Source of the DNA: Acinetobacter sp. C32I
Lineage (GTDB): Bacteria > Pseudomonadota > Gammaproteobacteria > Pseudomonadales > Moraxellaceae
Assembly (NCBI RefSeq): GCF_023702715.1
Contig: NZ_CP098480.1
Span: 1,550,001-1,614,000, forward strand
Reading direction: 5' to 3'
Length of the DNA: 64,000 bases
Shown here one piece after another: positions 19,057-29,154 of this stretch. Position numbers and translations under genes: made by a program. The notes beneath the pieces were generated by a model. The model did no database searches. It was not told the DNA's origin and worked only from the letters and a program-made list of their open reading frames with translations. Within the stretch, counting starts at the first letter, position 1; the number at the start of each line of letters is the position of its first letter.

Positions 19057-19836
19057 TTAACATGCCAAAACCTGTACCACAGACATCATGCTTTCCACCC
19101 CACCTTGCTCACGAATGCCACGCACTGGTGCAACATCTAAGTAGTCGCGCCCGACCGCGACATAAATATGATTTTGGGGTGTAAATATCTGGTTACTTAC
19201 ATCGAAACAATACCACTCATTATCCACAAAAATCTCGGCCCATGCATGACTGGCAAGGTGTGGTTGATTTTCATCGTAGATATAGCCTGATACATAACGT
19301 GCTGGTAATTGTAGCGCACGACACATGGCAATTAATATATGTGCATGATCTTGGCAGACGCCCTGACCTGCATAAAATGCATCAATTGCAGAGGTCGTTA
19401 CAGAGGTACTTTCAGGTTGATACGGCACTTGCTCTAAAATTTTTTCTGATAAAACAATCAAATGCTGTCGGTCTTTGACAGTAACAATCGAATGTGCGAA
19501 ATCTGACATGGTCAGGTCACAGCAAGTCATCGCAGTCCGCTGTAAAAATATCATCGGTGAAATATCGGTCTCGACATAACCCAACTCAGTCGCATGCAGA
19601 TCTACCACACCTTGCGCCATGATCGTCAGATAACGATAATCATGGCGTTGTGTTGCGGTAATCCACAGATTGTTAAACGCATCACGCTGACACGAATATT
19701 GTCCCGGAACACTAATATGCCAATTATCAATACTTTGGTGCCGAGAGCTCTGCGGCATCATCTTGATCGACTGGACACTATTCCTTGCAACTTCGCTATA
19801 GCGATAATGCGTCTGATGATTCACCATAAGTTTCAT
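19057..19836 (-). CDS. Transglutaminase-like cysteine protein (COG1305) of the Anbu operon
   Basis: A 259-residue protein with an N-terminal beta domain (Y-R-Y-S-E-V-A-R-N-S-V-Q) and a transglutaminase/protease core. The triad is visible: Cys in G-V-C-Q-D-H-A-H, His in S-H-A-W-A-E, and Asp in C-F-D-V-S-N. It overlaps the alpha-E gene by 4 bases (ATGA), so coupled translation is likely. No signal peptide is present. By family it could be a cysteine peptidase or amide ligase; its substrate is unknown. Confidence 0.9.
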   Translation of the reverse strand: MKLMVNHQTHYRYSEVARNSVQSIKMMPQSSRHQSIDNWHISVPGQYSCQRDAFNNLWITATQRHDYRYLTIMAQGVVDLHATELGYVETDISPMIFLQRTAMTCCDLTMSDFAHSIVTVKDRQHLIVLSEKILEQVPYQPESTSVTTSAIDAFYAGQGVCQDHAHILIAMCRALQLPARYVSGYIYDENQPHLASHAWAEIFVDNEWYCFDVSNQIFTPQNHIYVAVGRDYLDVAPVRGIREQGGVESMMSVVQVLAC

Positions 19837-20435
19837 GAGGATGCCTCAAATTGATTTTCCAATTTATAGGTAAATGCATAAAACTGATTCAGGTATGGCT
19901 GTTGTTTTAAAACCTCCCAACAGGGTTGTAAATCTTGCCATCCCAGCTGGAATAACTGTTCAAGCGTCGGATCAATCGTATCAAATACAGTATGAAGATT
20001 ATGTTGGAATCTAAAATAGGTATCGATTTGCTCAATACATTGCCCAATATGAAAGAATAGAAAAATATCTTCTTGTTCTGCTTTTAGAATATCGCAACAA
20101 TTTTGCACCACAGTTTGAATCGCGAATCCATCCGCAGCCGTACTTTTAATCAGATAATTCAGTTCCGCATAGGCCTGTGCCGTCAACAAGCCCCTTAATT
20201 CCTGAATATTGTCACGTGCAATCTCAAGTTGGCTCAACAAGGAATAAGGCTGCTGTCGGTCTAACATGAATTGGTTCAAGTTCTCTGCATCTTCAATATG
20301 CAAACAAAGTGCTTGTGCAAATTTTGAAGCCTGCTGATCATCTACAAAAGGTAGCTGTTCTGCCACATAGGCAATGCGGAATAAATAACGTCCTAACCAG
20401 TAAATATGTTGAGCACTTGAACTAAGTAAAAGCAT
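19833..20435 (-). CDS. Alpha-E domain protein (COG2307) of the Anbu operon
   Basis: A 200-residue, largely helical protein opening with L-S-S-S-A-Q-H-I-Y-W-L-G-R-Y-L, the hallmark of the alpha-E family. It is shorter than stand-alone alpha-E proteins of around 310 residues. The ATG has GGAGG closely upstream. The function is not established. The constant pairing with a circularly permuted ATP-grasp protein suggests a peptide-forming complex (inference). Confidence 0.87.
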   Translation of the reverse strand: MLLLSSSAQHIYWLGRYLFRIAYVAEQLPFVDDQQASKFAQALCLHIEDAENLNQFMLDRQQPYSLLSQLEIARDNIQELRGLLTAQAYAELNYLIKSTAADGFAIQTVVQNCCDILKAEQEDIFLFFHIGQCIEQIDTYFRFQHNLHTVFDTIDPTLEQLFQLGWQDLQPCWEVLKQQPYLNQFYAFTYKLENQFEASS

Positions 20436-20502
20436 AAATTTCCTCCCTTTTCTTTATATCAATGCCACAGCCCAGCTTATATCCAAGCTGCGGAAATACC
20501 AC

Positions 20503-22053
20503 TTAGGAACGCAAGCTTTCAACTACCCATGTATCCTTAATTCCGCCACCCTGAGAAGAGTTCACCACCAAAGAGCCTGCCTGCATGGCAACACGGGTTA
20601 AGCCACCTGGCACAATTTCAGTACGGTAAGGTGAGCTGAGCACAAAAGGACGTAAATCAATATGTCGCTCGGCAACGCCTTCAGCGGTCAGTGTCGGTGC
20701 AACGGAAAGTGCCAATGTCGGTTGGGCAATATATAAATGCGGAGTTTCAATTAGTTTCTGTCTAAAACAATCAATTTGTTGTTGATCTGCTTGCGGACCA
20801 ATTAACATGCCATAACCACCAGAACCTTGTGCTTCTTTAACCACCAGTTTTTCTAAATTACTCAATACATAATCAAGTTGCTCCGCCTCTCGACATTGAT
20901 AAGTGGGCACATTATTTAAAATCGGGACTTCACCCAAATAAAATTGAATCATTTGATCCACATAAGGATAAATTGACTTGTCGTCTGCAACCCCCGTTCC
21001 TGGTGCATTGGCAATCACAACATTATGTTGTAGATAGGCAGACATGAGCCCAGCTACACCTAAGCTGCTATCGGGTCTAAAGCTGAGCGGATCAAGAAAA
21101 TCATCATCAACACGGCGATAAATCACATCCACTTGCTGACGACCACGAATCGTTTTGACATAAACTTTCTCGTCTTCAACAAATAAATCTCGACTAGTCA
21201 CCAGTGGCACATCCATTTCACGCGCTAGAAATGAATGCTCATAATAGGCACTGTTAAAACGTCCAGGCGTAAGCACGACAATTAATGGCTGATCGACATA
21301 AGCATTTTCTTCAAGAATTGCTCTTAACAAACTTGGATATTGCTCAATCCCTTGTAAATTATTGCTATTACATAAATCTGGCATCAGTTTCTGGCTGATT
21401 TTTCGGCTTTCCAGCATGTAAGACACGCCCGATGGTGTACGCAAATTATCTTCGAGAACAAAGAAATCACCTTGACCATCACGAATGATATCAATCCCAC
21501 TGATTTGTGAATAAATCTTACCTTTCAATTGATGCTTCAGCATGTGCGGCTGAAAAGCTTCATGGGCAATTACTTGCTCCGCAGGAATTAAACCTTCTTT
21601 TAAAATATGCTGCCCATGATAAATATCATCTAGAAATAAATTTAATGCTTTGACTCGTTGTGCGCAGCCCGTTGCGATCTTTTCCCATTGCTTCTTTTCA
21701 ATCACACGTGGAATCAAATCGTAAGGAATAGTACGCTCAGCACCCTCCTGATCACCGTAAACATTAAAAGTAATGCCTTGATAGAGAAAATGCTGTTTGG
21801 CTTGTGCCTCTAAACTCTTTAAATCCTCCAGGCTACGAATACTCAACCATTGTTCAATTTTTTTCGATGCTTCACCGTTAAAACTTTTGTCATCTAACAT
21901 TTCATTAAAAAATTGCGATTTAAGTTGCTCAAATAGATTTGTGCTGACATTGAGCTGTGGAATAAATGTAGACGTTGTAATGGAAACTGCTGTATTTGGC
22001 TCTGCTGCAAAATAATCGGTACTGATATGTAGGCTGTTCTCTTGTTCTGACAT
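20503..22053 (-). CDS. Circularly permuted ATP-grasp protein (COG2308) of the Anbu operon
   Basis: A 516-residue protein of the circularly permuted ATP-grasp type 2 family. Its markers are the segment around R-V-K-A-L-N-L-F-L-D-D-I-Y, E-D-N-L-R-T-P-S-G-V-S-Y-M-L-E, Y-R-R-V-D-D-D-F-L-D-P and V-K-E-A-Q-G-S-G-G-Y-G-M. It is expected to use ATP to form a carboxylate-amine bond, but the substrates are unknown. It is the first gene of the operon, with GAGG 6 bases before ATG, and is divergent from the WYL regulator. The order is ATP-grasp, alpha-E, transglutaminase, Anbu. Confidence 0.92.
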   Translation of the reverse strand: MSEQENSLHISTDYFAAEPNTAVSITTSTFIPQLNVSTNLFEQLKSQFFNEMLDDKSFNGEASKKIEQWLSIRSLEDLKSLEAQAKQHFLYQGITFNVYGDQEGAERTIPYDLIPRVIEKKQWEKIATGCAQRVKALNLFLDDIYHGQHILKEGLIPAEQVIAHEAFQPHMLKHQLKGKIYSQISGIDIIRDGQGDFFVLEDNLRTPSGVSYMLESRKISQKLMPDLCNSNNLQGIEQYPSLLRAILEENAYVDQPLIVVLTPGRFNSAYYEHSFLAREMDVPLVTSRDLFVEDEKVYVKTIRGRQQVDVIYRRVDDDFLDPLSFRPDSSLGVAGLMSAYLQHNVVIANAPGTGVADDKSIYPYVDQMIQFYLGEVPILNNVPTYQCREAEQLDYVLSNLEKLVVKEAQGSGGYGMLIGPQADQQQIDCFRQKLIETPHLYIAQPTLALSVAPTLTAEGVAERHIDLRPFVLSSPYRTEIVPGGLTRVAMQAGSLVVNSSQGGGIKDTWVVESLRS

Positions 22054-22264
22054 AGAAACCTCGTCTCATCATTTATCTATATTTAAATAAAGCAATTTCA
22101 ATGCCACTTATATAAATGATCAAATTTCAACCAGATCTAGAATATTTAAGCAAAAGCACCTCCATTTCAGTCGTAAATACGTAATCTGGACCAGATGGAC
22201 TTGATAATTAAGTATAGTTTTTTTATTGTGTCTGCTTTAGACCATTGAATTACGTATTACGCTT
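22054..22264. promoter_or_regulatory. Divergent control region of the Anbu operon and WYL regulator, with two inverted repeats
   Basis: ATCTGG-A-CCAGAT (22184-22196) is a perfect palindrome with a one-base centre. AATACGTAAT (22176-22185) recurs inverted as ATTACGTATT (22249-22258), so the pair brackets most of the WYL side of the region. These are candidate operators for the WYL protein, by position only. Confidence 0.5.
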
Positions 22265-23275
22265 ATGTCATCCGTACAAGAAAAAGAAACATCCAATAGC
22301 CTTTATCGCCAATGGCAAATTCTATCTCGCCTTTCAACTGGGAAATGGATGGGTACTCGTGAATTACAAGAAATATTAGAACGAGAAGGCATTGATATCA
22401 GTCTGCGTACAATTCAGCGCGATTTAAACCAGATTGCCCAACGCTTCCCGATTGAAAGTAATAAGACCGTGCCCCAAGGCTGGCGTTGGCGTTCAGATGC
22501 ACCGATTCAGAGCTTGCCCCACATGACCAGCTCACAAGCGGTTACGTTTATGATGGTCGAAGAGCATTTACGTCACTTGCTTCCACCAAGTTTATTGGAA
22601 GAAATGACACCTTGGTTTGATCTGGCCAAACGTAGCCTATCGACACAAAATAATGTTCGACAATGGATCAATCGTGTTCGTATTGTGCCAGCCACACAAC
22701 CATTGATTCCGCCTGTCGTCGATAAACATGCGCAACAGGCGATCTACGAAGGCTTATTACAAGACAAACAGATTGAATGTATTTATCGTGCCCGAACCCA
22801 TCAAGGCGAAGATAAGACCTATATTCTGAACCCGCTAGCTTTGGTTCAAAAAGGTGCAGTGATTTATTTAATCTGTACCCGCAATGATAAAACTGAAGTG
22901 CAAACTTTTGCATTGCACCGCTTTAAGGCAGCAACCGTATTGGAAAGCCGCGCCTTACATCCGGTCAATTTTGAAATTGATAATTATATCGAATCTGGCG
23001 CACTCGGCTTCCGAGTTGACTATAACAAGCCAACTGAACAAATTCAGTTAAAACTGACCATGACTGAAAGTACAGCCAAAAGTTTCTACGAAAGCCAACT
23101 GAGTAAAGATCAAATCATCCAACAGCTAGAAGAGAATATTGTTGAGGTTTCTGCAACTGTCCCATTTACCTCACAACTGGTGTGGTGGCTCAGAAGCTTC
23201 GGTAAAAAAATCCTCAATATTGAACCTGCTGCCGTTTATAACGCAGTGAAAGAGATTGAAGAACAACCCCAATAA
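22265..23275 (+). CDS. HTH-WYL domain transcriptional regulator
   Basis: A 336-residue protein. An N-terminal winged HTH (about residues 15-75, with S-L-R-T-I-Q-R-D-L-N-Q-I) is followed by a WYL domain (about 165-235; I-E-C-I-Y-R-A-R) and a C-terminal extension (WCX-like). WYL domains bind ligands, often nucleic acids or nucleotides, in regulators of DNA damage or phage defence. Its position divergent from the Anbu operon suggests it controls that operon. A terminator follows; the start ATG has no clear ribosome site. Confidence 0.88.
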   Translation: MSSVQEKETSNSLYRQWQILSRLSTGKWMGTRELQEILEREGIDISLRTIQRDLNQIAQRFPIESNKTVPQGWRWRSDAPIQSLPHMTSSQAVTFMMVEEHLRHLLPPSLLEEMTPWFDLAKRSLSTQNNVRQWINRVRIVPATQPLIPPVVDKHAQQAIYEGLLQDKQIECIYRARTHQGEDKTYILNPLALVQKGAVIYLICTRNDKTEVQTFALHRFKAATVLESRALHPVNFEIDNYIESGALGFRVDYNKPTEQIQLKLTMTESTAKSFYESQLSKDQIIQQLEENIVEVSATVPFTSQLVWWLRSFGKKILNIEPAAVYNAVKEIEEQPQ

Positions 23276-23277
23276 AA

Positions 23278-23308
23278 AAGAGAACCTTTCGGTTCTCTTC
23301 GATTTTTT
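23278..23308 (+). terminator. Terminator after the WYL regulator
   Basis: AAGAGAACC, loop TTTC, GGTTCTCTT forms a perfect 9-bp stem followed by CGATTTTTT. Confidence 0.85.
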
Positions 23309-23577
23309 ATAAATTTTATTATCAAACACTCAGTATTATTTTTATTGTTTAAATGTTCAAACCAACCTCTCTCCCCGCCTTGATCAAAATTGGTTTGTAC
23401 CTTTTTAAGCGCTTTGATTTAAATTAACATCGGCACGCTAATTCATAGCCATTGTAGCGGATTCTCTTTTTGGTCATAGTTTAAACCCTCTTTGTTTGAA
23501 CGTAAGGCTAATATAACGAGGATTATTTGGGCTGTGAAATAACAAAGATTGGAATCAAAAGCTGTTTTTTTGCTATT
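23309..23577. other. AT-rich spacer without a recognisable gene
   Basis: After the WYL terminator there are about 270 bases before the hairpin of the next, opposite gene. I see no open frame with a ribosome site, no tRNA-like fold and no repeat. Several T-runs are present. Confidence 0.4.
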
Positions 23578-23601
23578 GCTGATCTTTGAACCAAGATCAG
23601 C
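23578..23601. terminator. Hairpin abutting the monooxygenase stop codon
   Basis: GCTGATCTT and AAGATCAGC (9-bp perfect stem, loop TGAACC) end directly at the stop codon of the minus-strand gene. There is no T-run on the minus strand, so it may only protect the 3' end. Confidence 0.5.
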
Positions 23602-23913
23602 TTATTCTTTATCGGATAATAAAGTTTCGAAACGATGCAAATGGGTAAAACGTCCCGCCTGTATCTGATATTGATCAATTTGTGGTACTAAGCGCTGAAA
23701 ATGTTCCGACTGTACATGCAAATCAAGTGCTGCACGATCAACCCATTCTTCGATAAAAACAAAATGCCCTTTCTGTTTATGGTCATGATAAAGATCATAG
23801 GCAATACAACCTGCCTCGGCTTTGGTTTTCTCTACCAGCTCTTGATAAAGCACTAACACTTCATCAATTTTATCTGGCTGGATATAGTCTTCAGCAATCA
23901 GTTTTAACGTCAT
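23602..23913 (-). CDS. Antibiotic biosynthesis monooxygenase (ABM)-family protein
   Basis: A 103-residue ferredoxin-like alpha/beta protein similar to putative quinol monooxygenases (YgiN-like). The marker patterns are K-L-I-A-E-D-Y-I, E-A-G-C-I-A-Y-D-L-Y-H-D, F-V-F-I-E-E-W and H-V-Q-S-E-H-F-Q. The members usually act as dimers without cofactor. It stands alone, downstream of purA on the same strand but after the purA terminator. Confidence 0.83.
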   Translation of the reverse strand: MTLKLIAEDYIQPDKIDEVLVLYQELVEKTKAEAGCIAYDLYHDHKQKGHFVFIEEWVDRAALDLHVQSEHFQRLVPQIDQYQIQAGRFTHLHRFETLLSDKE

Positions 23914-23942
23914 TTACCTCGCTCTCCCTAAATATTTCCCAT

Positions 23943-23976
23943 AAAAAAAGCTCTCAAATTCATGAGAGCTTTTTTG
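23943..23976 (-). terminator. Terminator of hisZ-purA
   Basis: AGCTCTCA and TGAGAGCT pair around AATTCA with A/T runs outside, 20 bases past the purA stop. Confidence 0.85.
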
Positions 23977-23989
23977 TCATCAATTCAAC

Positions 23990-25324
<1,335 letters not shown>

Positions 25325-25368
25325 TCATGCTGTTAAAATTGGAAACCAAGCCTTAAATCACTTGGCAA

Positions 25369-26535
25369 TTAAACTTTTTCAATCACCCATTGCCCATTTT
25401 GAGACACCAACTGATGGGTCGCATATGGTACTGAGCTTAAATCATCATTACCCAACAACTGCACCACACGTGAACCATTGCCACGCGCCTCTGCAATTGC
25501 ATTTAATAAATCTTGATCATTGCCCTTCGGTGCCACCACAGTTTCAATTTCAACAAACTGTGTCGCGCCTAAGGCATATAAGTCACAACTAAATCCTGTT
25601 GCTGGACGCGCGCGTCCAAAGTGTTCACCGATACCATCATAACGACCACCTTGAGCCAGTGGTGCTGCACGATTTGGTGCATAAATGGCATACATTAAAC
25701 CTGTATGGTAGTGATAACTACGCAACTCCACCACGTCGATGCCAACATTGAGGTCAGACCAACGCGATTGGATTTGTGCCAATGTCGATTTCAAAGCATC
25801 TAATGCGGTTTTAAAATCAACATCATTTAAAATATCTTGGCTTAAATGCGTTTGTAATGCATCCAGATCACTTGCATAACGACCTAATGCATAAAAATCC
25901 GCACCCATACTTAAATCTTGAGTGAACGCTTCCAATTCTGGCAATGCTTTACGCTGATATAAATCAGAAAGTTCACTTTCTGTATTTTTATTTAAACCAG
26001 CACGCTTAACCAAGCTACGGAATAAACCCACATGACCTAGATCTAAGTGAGCCCCTTCTAAAGTATGGGTATGCTCAATTAATGCGAGCATAACATTGAT
26101 CATTTCAACATCGGCTTCAATGCTGTCATGACCATACAACTCTGCACCTAACTGTAAGGGTGCACGTGTTGCATTAAAATTCTGTGGTTTGGTATGCAAT
26201 ACTGAGCCTGCATAGCAATAACGTGCCACACCTTCAATTGGTCGAACATGGGCATCAATACGCGCAACTTGCGGCGTCATATCCGCACGAACGCCAAGTA
26301 GACGACCTGAAAGCTGATCAATAACTTTGAAAGTGACTAAATCTAAATCTTGATTAGATTCTGAAAGTAGCGAGAGCGATTCGATGTATTCAATAAATGG
26401 CGTATACACCAATTGATAACCTCGAACTGCGAGGAAATCTAACGCTTCTCGACGCAAGGTTTCAACCACTTGCGCTTGTTCTGGCAATACATCTGCTACC
26501 CCGTCAGGGAGCAACCATGTCTCTGAAATGGCCAT
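25369..26535 (-). CDS. hisZ: ATP phosphoribosyltransferase regulatory subunit
   Basis: The 388-residue class II aminoacyl-tRNA-synthetase paralogue activates the short form of HisG in histidine synthesis. It opens with W-L-L-P-D-G-V-A-D-V-L-P, then R-A-D-M-T-P-Q-V-A-R-I-D and Y-H-T-G-L-M-Y-A-I-Y. It lacks a full HisRS anticodon-binding domain. The hisZ-purA pairing is common in Pseudomonas and Acinetobacter. The start at 26535 has a weak G-rich ribosome site. Confidence 0.95.
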   Translation of the reverse strand: MAISETWLLPDGVADVLPEQAQVVETLRREALDFLAVRGYQLVYTPFIEYIESLSLLSESNQDLDLVTFKVIDQLSGRLLGVRADMTPQVARIDAHVRPIEGVARYCYAGSVLHTKPQNFNATRAPLQLGAELYGHDSIEADVEMINVMLALIEHTHTLEGAHLDLGHVGLFRSLVKRAGLNKNTESELSDLYQRKALPELEAFTQDLSMGADFYALGRYASDLDALQTHLSQDILNDVDFKTALDALKSTLAQIQSRWSDLNVGIDVVELRSYHYHTGLMYAIYAPNRAAPLAQGGRYDGIGEHFGRARPATGFSCDLYALGATQFVEIETVVAPKGNDQDLLNAIAEARGNGSRVVQLLGNDDLSSVPYATHQLVSQNGQWVIEKV

Positions 26536-26590
26536 GTTCCAAACCTAAAATCTGTTCAATGTGGAAGCATCCACACAAAAAGCAACCACA

Positions 26591-26616
26591 TAAAAAAATC
26601 GGGTGAATGCCCGATT
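26591..26616 (-). terminator. Terminator-like hairpin 56 bases upstream of hisZ, possible attenuator
   Basis: On the minus strand AATCGGG, loop CATTCA, CCCGATT runs into seven T residues: a canonical intrinsic terminator. It lies in the hisZ 5' region and not after a recognisable gene, since the next minus-strand gene ends about 330 bases further upstream. Confidence 0.7.
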
Positions 26617-26950
26617 CAGCGTAGTGTAGCACGAAGATTTCTGTGATGCACCTTCGAATTTGAATAAATCTTTCTAGTTTAATGTCTTATTCACTTAATC
26701 ACTGAGGTAAAATTAATGAGTAGATTCAATAGATTGAAACTAATCACTAAGAGTATAAGTCTATGTTCTTGTCGCTAAGAACTGTCTAACATCTGAACTA
26801 TTGCCCTGCTTGCAATTGATCAAGTTTGATTTTTACAACATTGATTGCTTGGGAGTTACATGCCAGCCTGCCTTTCCGAAATTCCGAGCCTTTTAAGCAG
26901 CGACTACCCAAAATAAATGAAACGCCTTAAGGTCTTGTTCTTAGCTCATA
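26617..26950. other. 334-base spacer between hisZ leader and GNAT gene
   Basis: I see no credible gene here. One plus-strand frame stays open from 26759 to the TAA at about 26893 but has no start signal and an unusual, Cys-rich translation. The part near 26850-26940 is less AT-rich than the rest. I looked for an integron attC-like palindrome and did not find one. Confidence 0.35.
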
Positions 26951-27454
26951 TTAAAAAATCACACATTCCATTTTTTGACTTCTTTCACCTGAACTCAGGG
27001 CTAAAGATTCCCATTCAGGTATAAACACAAAATCGTGCCTAGAATATAAATAGACTGCTCGCTCGTTTTTTGGAGATACGCTTAATACAATCCTAGAGTG
27101 ACCTTTAGAAACGGCTAAATTCTTAATCGCAGAAACCAGCAGATCAGCTATACCACTGCCACGAAATACAGGATTAACCCACATCGCGATCACATTAAAT
27201 TCATGTGCAACGTTTTGAGTTCCACCAATAATCCCAATTGCCCGATCCCCTTTAATTGCTAAAATATATTGAAATTTAGTCTTTTGAGAGGCACGGTCAC
27301 GCCATTCTGATTCACTATATTTCTCTGTAGTCGTATAATTAGCAGCGAAAACATCTGGACTATCAAGCAGCGACTCTAAACGAACGGTTTTAAGGATTTT
27401 CCAATCCTCCTCAGTGGTGAGACGAACCACCAATTCATCCAAGTTTGGACTCAT
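26951..27454 (-). CDS. GNAT-family N-acetyltransferase
   Basis: A 167-residue GCN5-related acetyltransferase. Motif A is visible as M-W-V-N-P-V-F-R-G-S-G-I-A-D-L-L (acetyl-CoA pyrophosphate loop R-G-S-G-I-A), followed by S-V-S-P-K-N-E-R-A-V-Y-L-Y-S-R-H, the usual end of the fold. The substrate cannot be told. It starts at ATG 27454 with GAGG 6 bases upstream and is isolated, with poorly structured DNA on its 3' side. Confidence 0.87.
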   Translation of the reverse strand: MSPNLDELVVRLTTEEDWKILKTVRLESLLDSPDVFAANYTTTEKYSESEWRDRASQKTKFQYILAIKGDRAIGIIGGTQNVAHEFNVIAMWVNPVFRGSGIADLLVSAIKNLAVSKGHSRIVLSVSPKNERAVYLYSRHDFVFIPEWESLALSSGERSQKMECVIF

Positions 27455-27518
27455 TCAATACCTCGAACTTATCGCGAATCTGAATTTTTATAAAAGACTC
27501 TTAGAGTTAGCTTAATAT

Positions 27519-27833
27519 TTATTCAGTTCCTTTCCCGCCTTTTACTACGATTTCCAGCAAATTCACCATTTCAACATTCTGTTTTTCCAATGCAGCAATA
27601 TTTGCCACTGTTCGATCTAAGACCTCTTGTTGCACATGCATCTTCTTGGCCAGATCTTGCATGATTTCCAAACTCTTTTTCAGATGCAGCTCTAAATGCA
27701 CAACTTTTTCTTCAAGTTGTTGTACCTGAATATCTGAGTTTGGTACTTCTACGCTTTTAAACTGCAGCCAGAATAAAAAAGCCACCGCCGCCAATAAAAT
27801 AGCAATAAATCCCCAAATCAACATTAATGTCAT
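27519..27833 (-). CDS. Membrane-anchored coiled-coil protein of unknown function
   Basis: A 104-residue protein: one membrane helix at residues 1-24, then an almost continuous coiled coil (about 38-98) with heptad spacing of L, V and I. The topology suggests an inner-membrane anchor with a soluble coil. I take ATG 27833 as start since GGGG lies 6 bases upstream; the GTG at 27845 has no ribosome site. It is 38 bases downstream of the dehydrogenase gene and probably co-transcribed with it. I recognise no family. Confidence 0.72.
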   Translation of the reverse strand: MTLMLIWGFIAILLAAVAFLFWLQFKSVEVPNSDIQVQQLEEKVVHLELHLKKSLEIMQDLAKKMHVQQEVLDRTVANIAALEKQNVEMVNLLEIVVKGGKGTE

Positions 27834-27871
27834 CCGATACCCCACATTATTTTTATATCTTATTTAAAATC

Positions 27872-28897
27872 TTAATTTGAAAATGACTCACACAAATCCA
27901 GCAAGCGATTTGCATACCCCCACTCATTATCATACCACGCAAAAACTTTTGCTTGATGTCCCACCACCATGGTTTGGGTTAAATCCACAATCAGAGAATA
28001 AGGCGAATGATTAAAGTCACTCGAAACCAGATCTTCATCTGTCACCTGCATAATCTGTGCATAATCATATCGAGCCGCTTTGCTCAAAACTTCATTGATT
28101 TTATGCACGGTAATCGGTGAATGCGAAACAAAACTAAGATCAATGGCAGCCACATTAATGGTCGGTACACGAATAGAATAGCCGTTAATCCGATCTTCCA
28201 TTTTCGGCATCACCTGCTTCAATGCACCCAAAGCACTTGAAGTCGTTGGAATAATATTTTGCCCAGACGCTCGTGCACGACGTAAATCCCGATGGGCATG
28301 GTCCAAAACCGATTGATCTGCTGTGACCGCATGGATTTCTGTCATTAATGCGGTATCAATACCAAAGGCATCATCAATAATTTTGACCAACGGCACTAAG
28401 GCCTGTGTGGTACATGAGACACTGGAGATGATTTGATCTGTGGCCTTTACGTCATTGTGATTAACACCATAGACAATCGCCGCGTCCACAGAATCAAAAG
28501 GCGCAGCACCAATAATTACACGCTTCGCACCTGCCTCAACATGACGTGTGGCATCGGCACGTGAACGGAATAGACCGGTACATTCAAGCACCACATCAAT
28601 ATCCAAGTTGGCCCAAGGCAACAATTCTGGCTGAGCCTGCTTAAAAACCTGTAGTTTTAACTGACGTTGATTGGACTGGATATTCAAAAAAATATGTTGA
28701 TTTTCAATTTGAATTTCAACTTGACCTGCAAAACGACCATGTGTGGTGTCATACTTAAACAAGTGCACTAAGGTCTGCACATCAGCAATATCATTAATGG
28801 CAACAATATCAAACTGAAATTGCTTAGGACTCTCAAACCACGCACGTAATACATTCCGACCAATTCGACCAAATCCATTGATAGCGATACGTTGCAT
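27872..28897 (-). CDS. Glyceraldehyde-3-phosphate / erythrose-4-phosphate dehydrogenase family protein
   Basis: A 341-residue NAD(P)-dependent dehydrogenase. The Rossmann start I-N-G-F-G-R-I-G-R-N, catalytic Cys162 in S-C-T-T-Q, His189 in E-I-H-A-V-T-A-D-Q and the C-terminal W-Y-D-N-E-W-G-Y are seen. The run H-R-D-L-R-R-A-R-A-S-G-Q-N-I-I-P resembles erythrose-4-phosphate dehydrogenase (Epd) as well as GapA. The Asn normally found after C-T-T is Gln165. The choice between GapA, GapB and Epd roles is open; no glycolytic or pyridoxine genes are adjacent. Confidence 0.85.
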   Translation of the reverse strand: MQRIAINGFGRIGRNVLRAWFESPKQFQFDIVAINDIADVQTLVHLFKYDTTHGRFAGQVEIQIENQHIFLNIQSNQRQLKLQVFKQAQPELLPWANLDIDVVLECTGLFRSRADATRHVEAGAKRVIIGAAPFDSVDAAIVYGVNHNDVKATDQIISSVSCTTQALVPLVKIIDDAFGIDTALMTEIHAVTADQSVLDHAHRDLRRARASGQNIIPTTSSALGALKQVMPKMEDRINGYSIRVPTINVAAIDLSFVSHSPITVHKINEVLSKAARYDYAQIMQVTDEDLVSSDFNHSPYSLIVDLTQTMVVGHQAKVFAWYDNEWGYANRLLDLCESFSN

Positions 28898-29018
28898 GTA
28901 GCGTCCTTATTCATCAAAACATCATCTTTTCTATGCTATATGGTAAAACATCAAGCGCATTGTTGAATATAGATTTTTAGCTTAAACACAGTTTTATATG
29001 ATATTGCTTGTAAAATCG

Positions 29019-29047
29019 TTGGTGAGGCAGGTATTTTCCGTTATAAT
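29019..29047 (+). promoter_or_regulatory. Probable alaS promoter
   Basis: TTGGTG (29019-29024), a 17-base spacer, TATAAT (29042-29047). It would give a leader of about 100 bases before alaS, containing a small GTTC-7-GAAC hairpin. Confidence 0.6.
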
Positions 29048-29154
29048 TTAGCACTTTTAAAATCTATGCCACGCACTGGGTTCGATTGTAGAACGTTAGA
29101 CACAACGTACCTTGTTGCATATAGCCAAATTCAAAATTATGGAGTGTCTTGGTT

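Noticed and set aside
26617..26950. Integron attC site or gene cassette around the GNAT gene
   Set aside because: No paired core sites were found; the GNAT enzyme and its start look ordinary.
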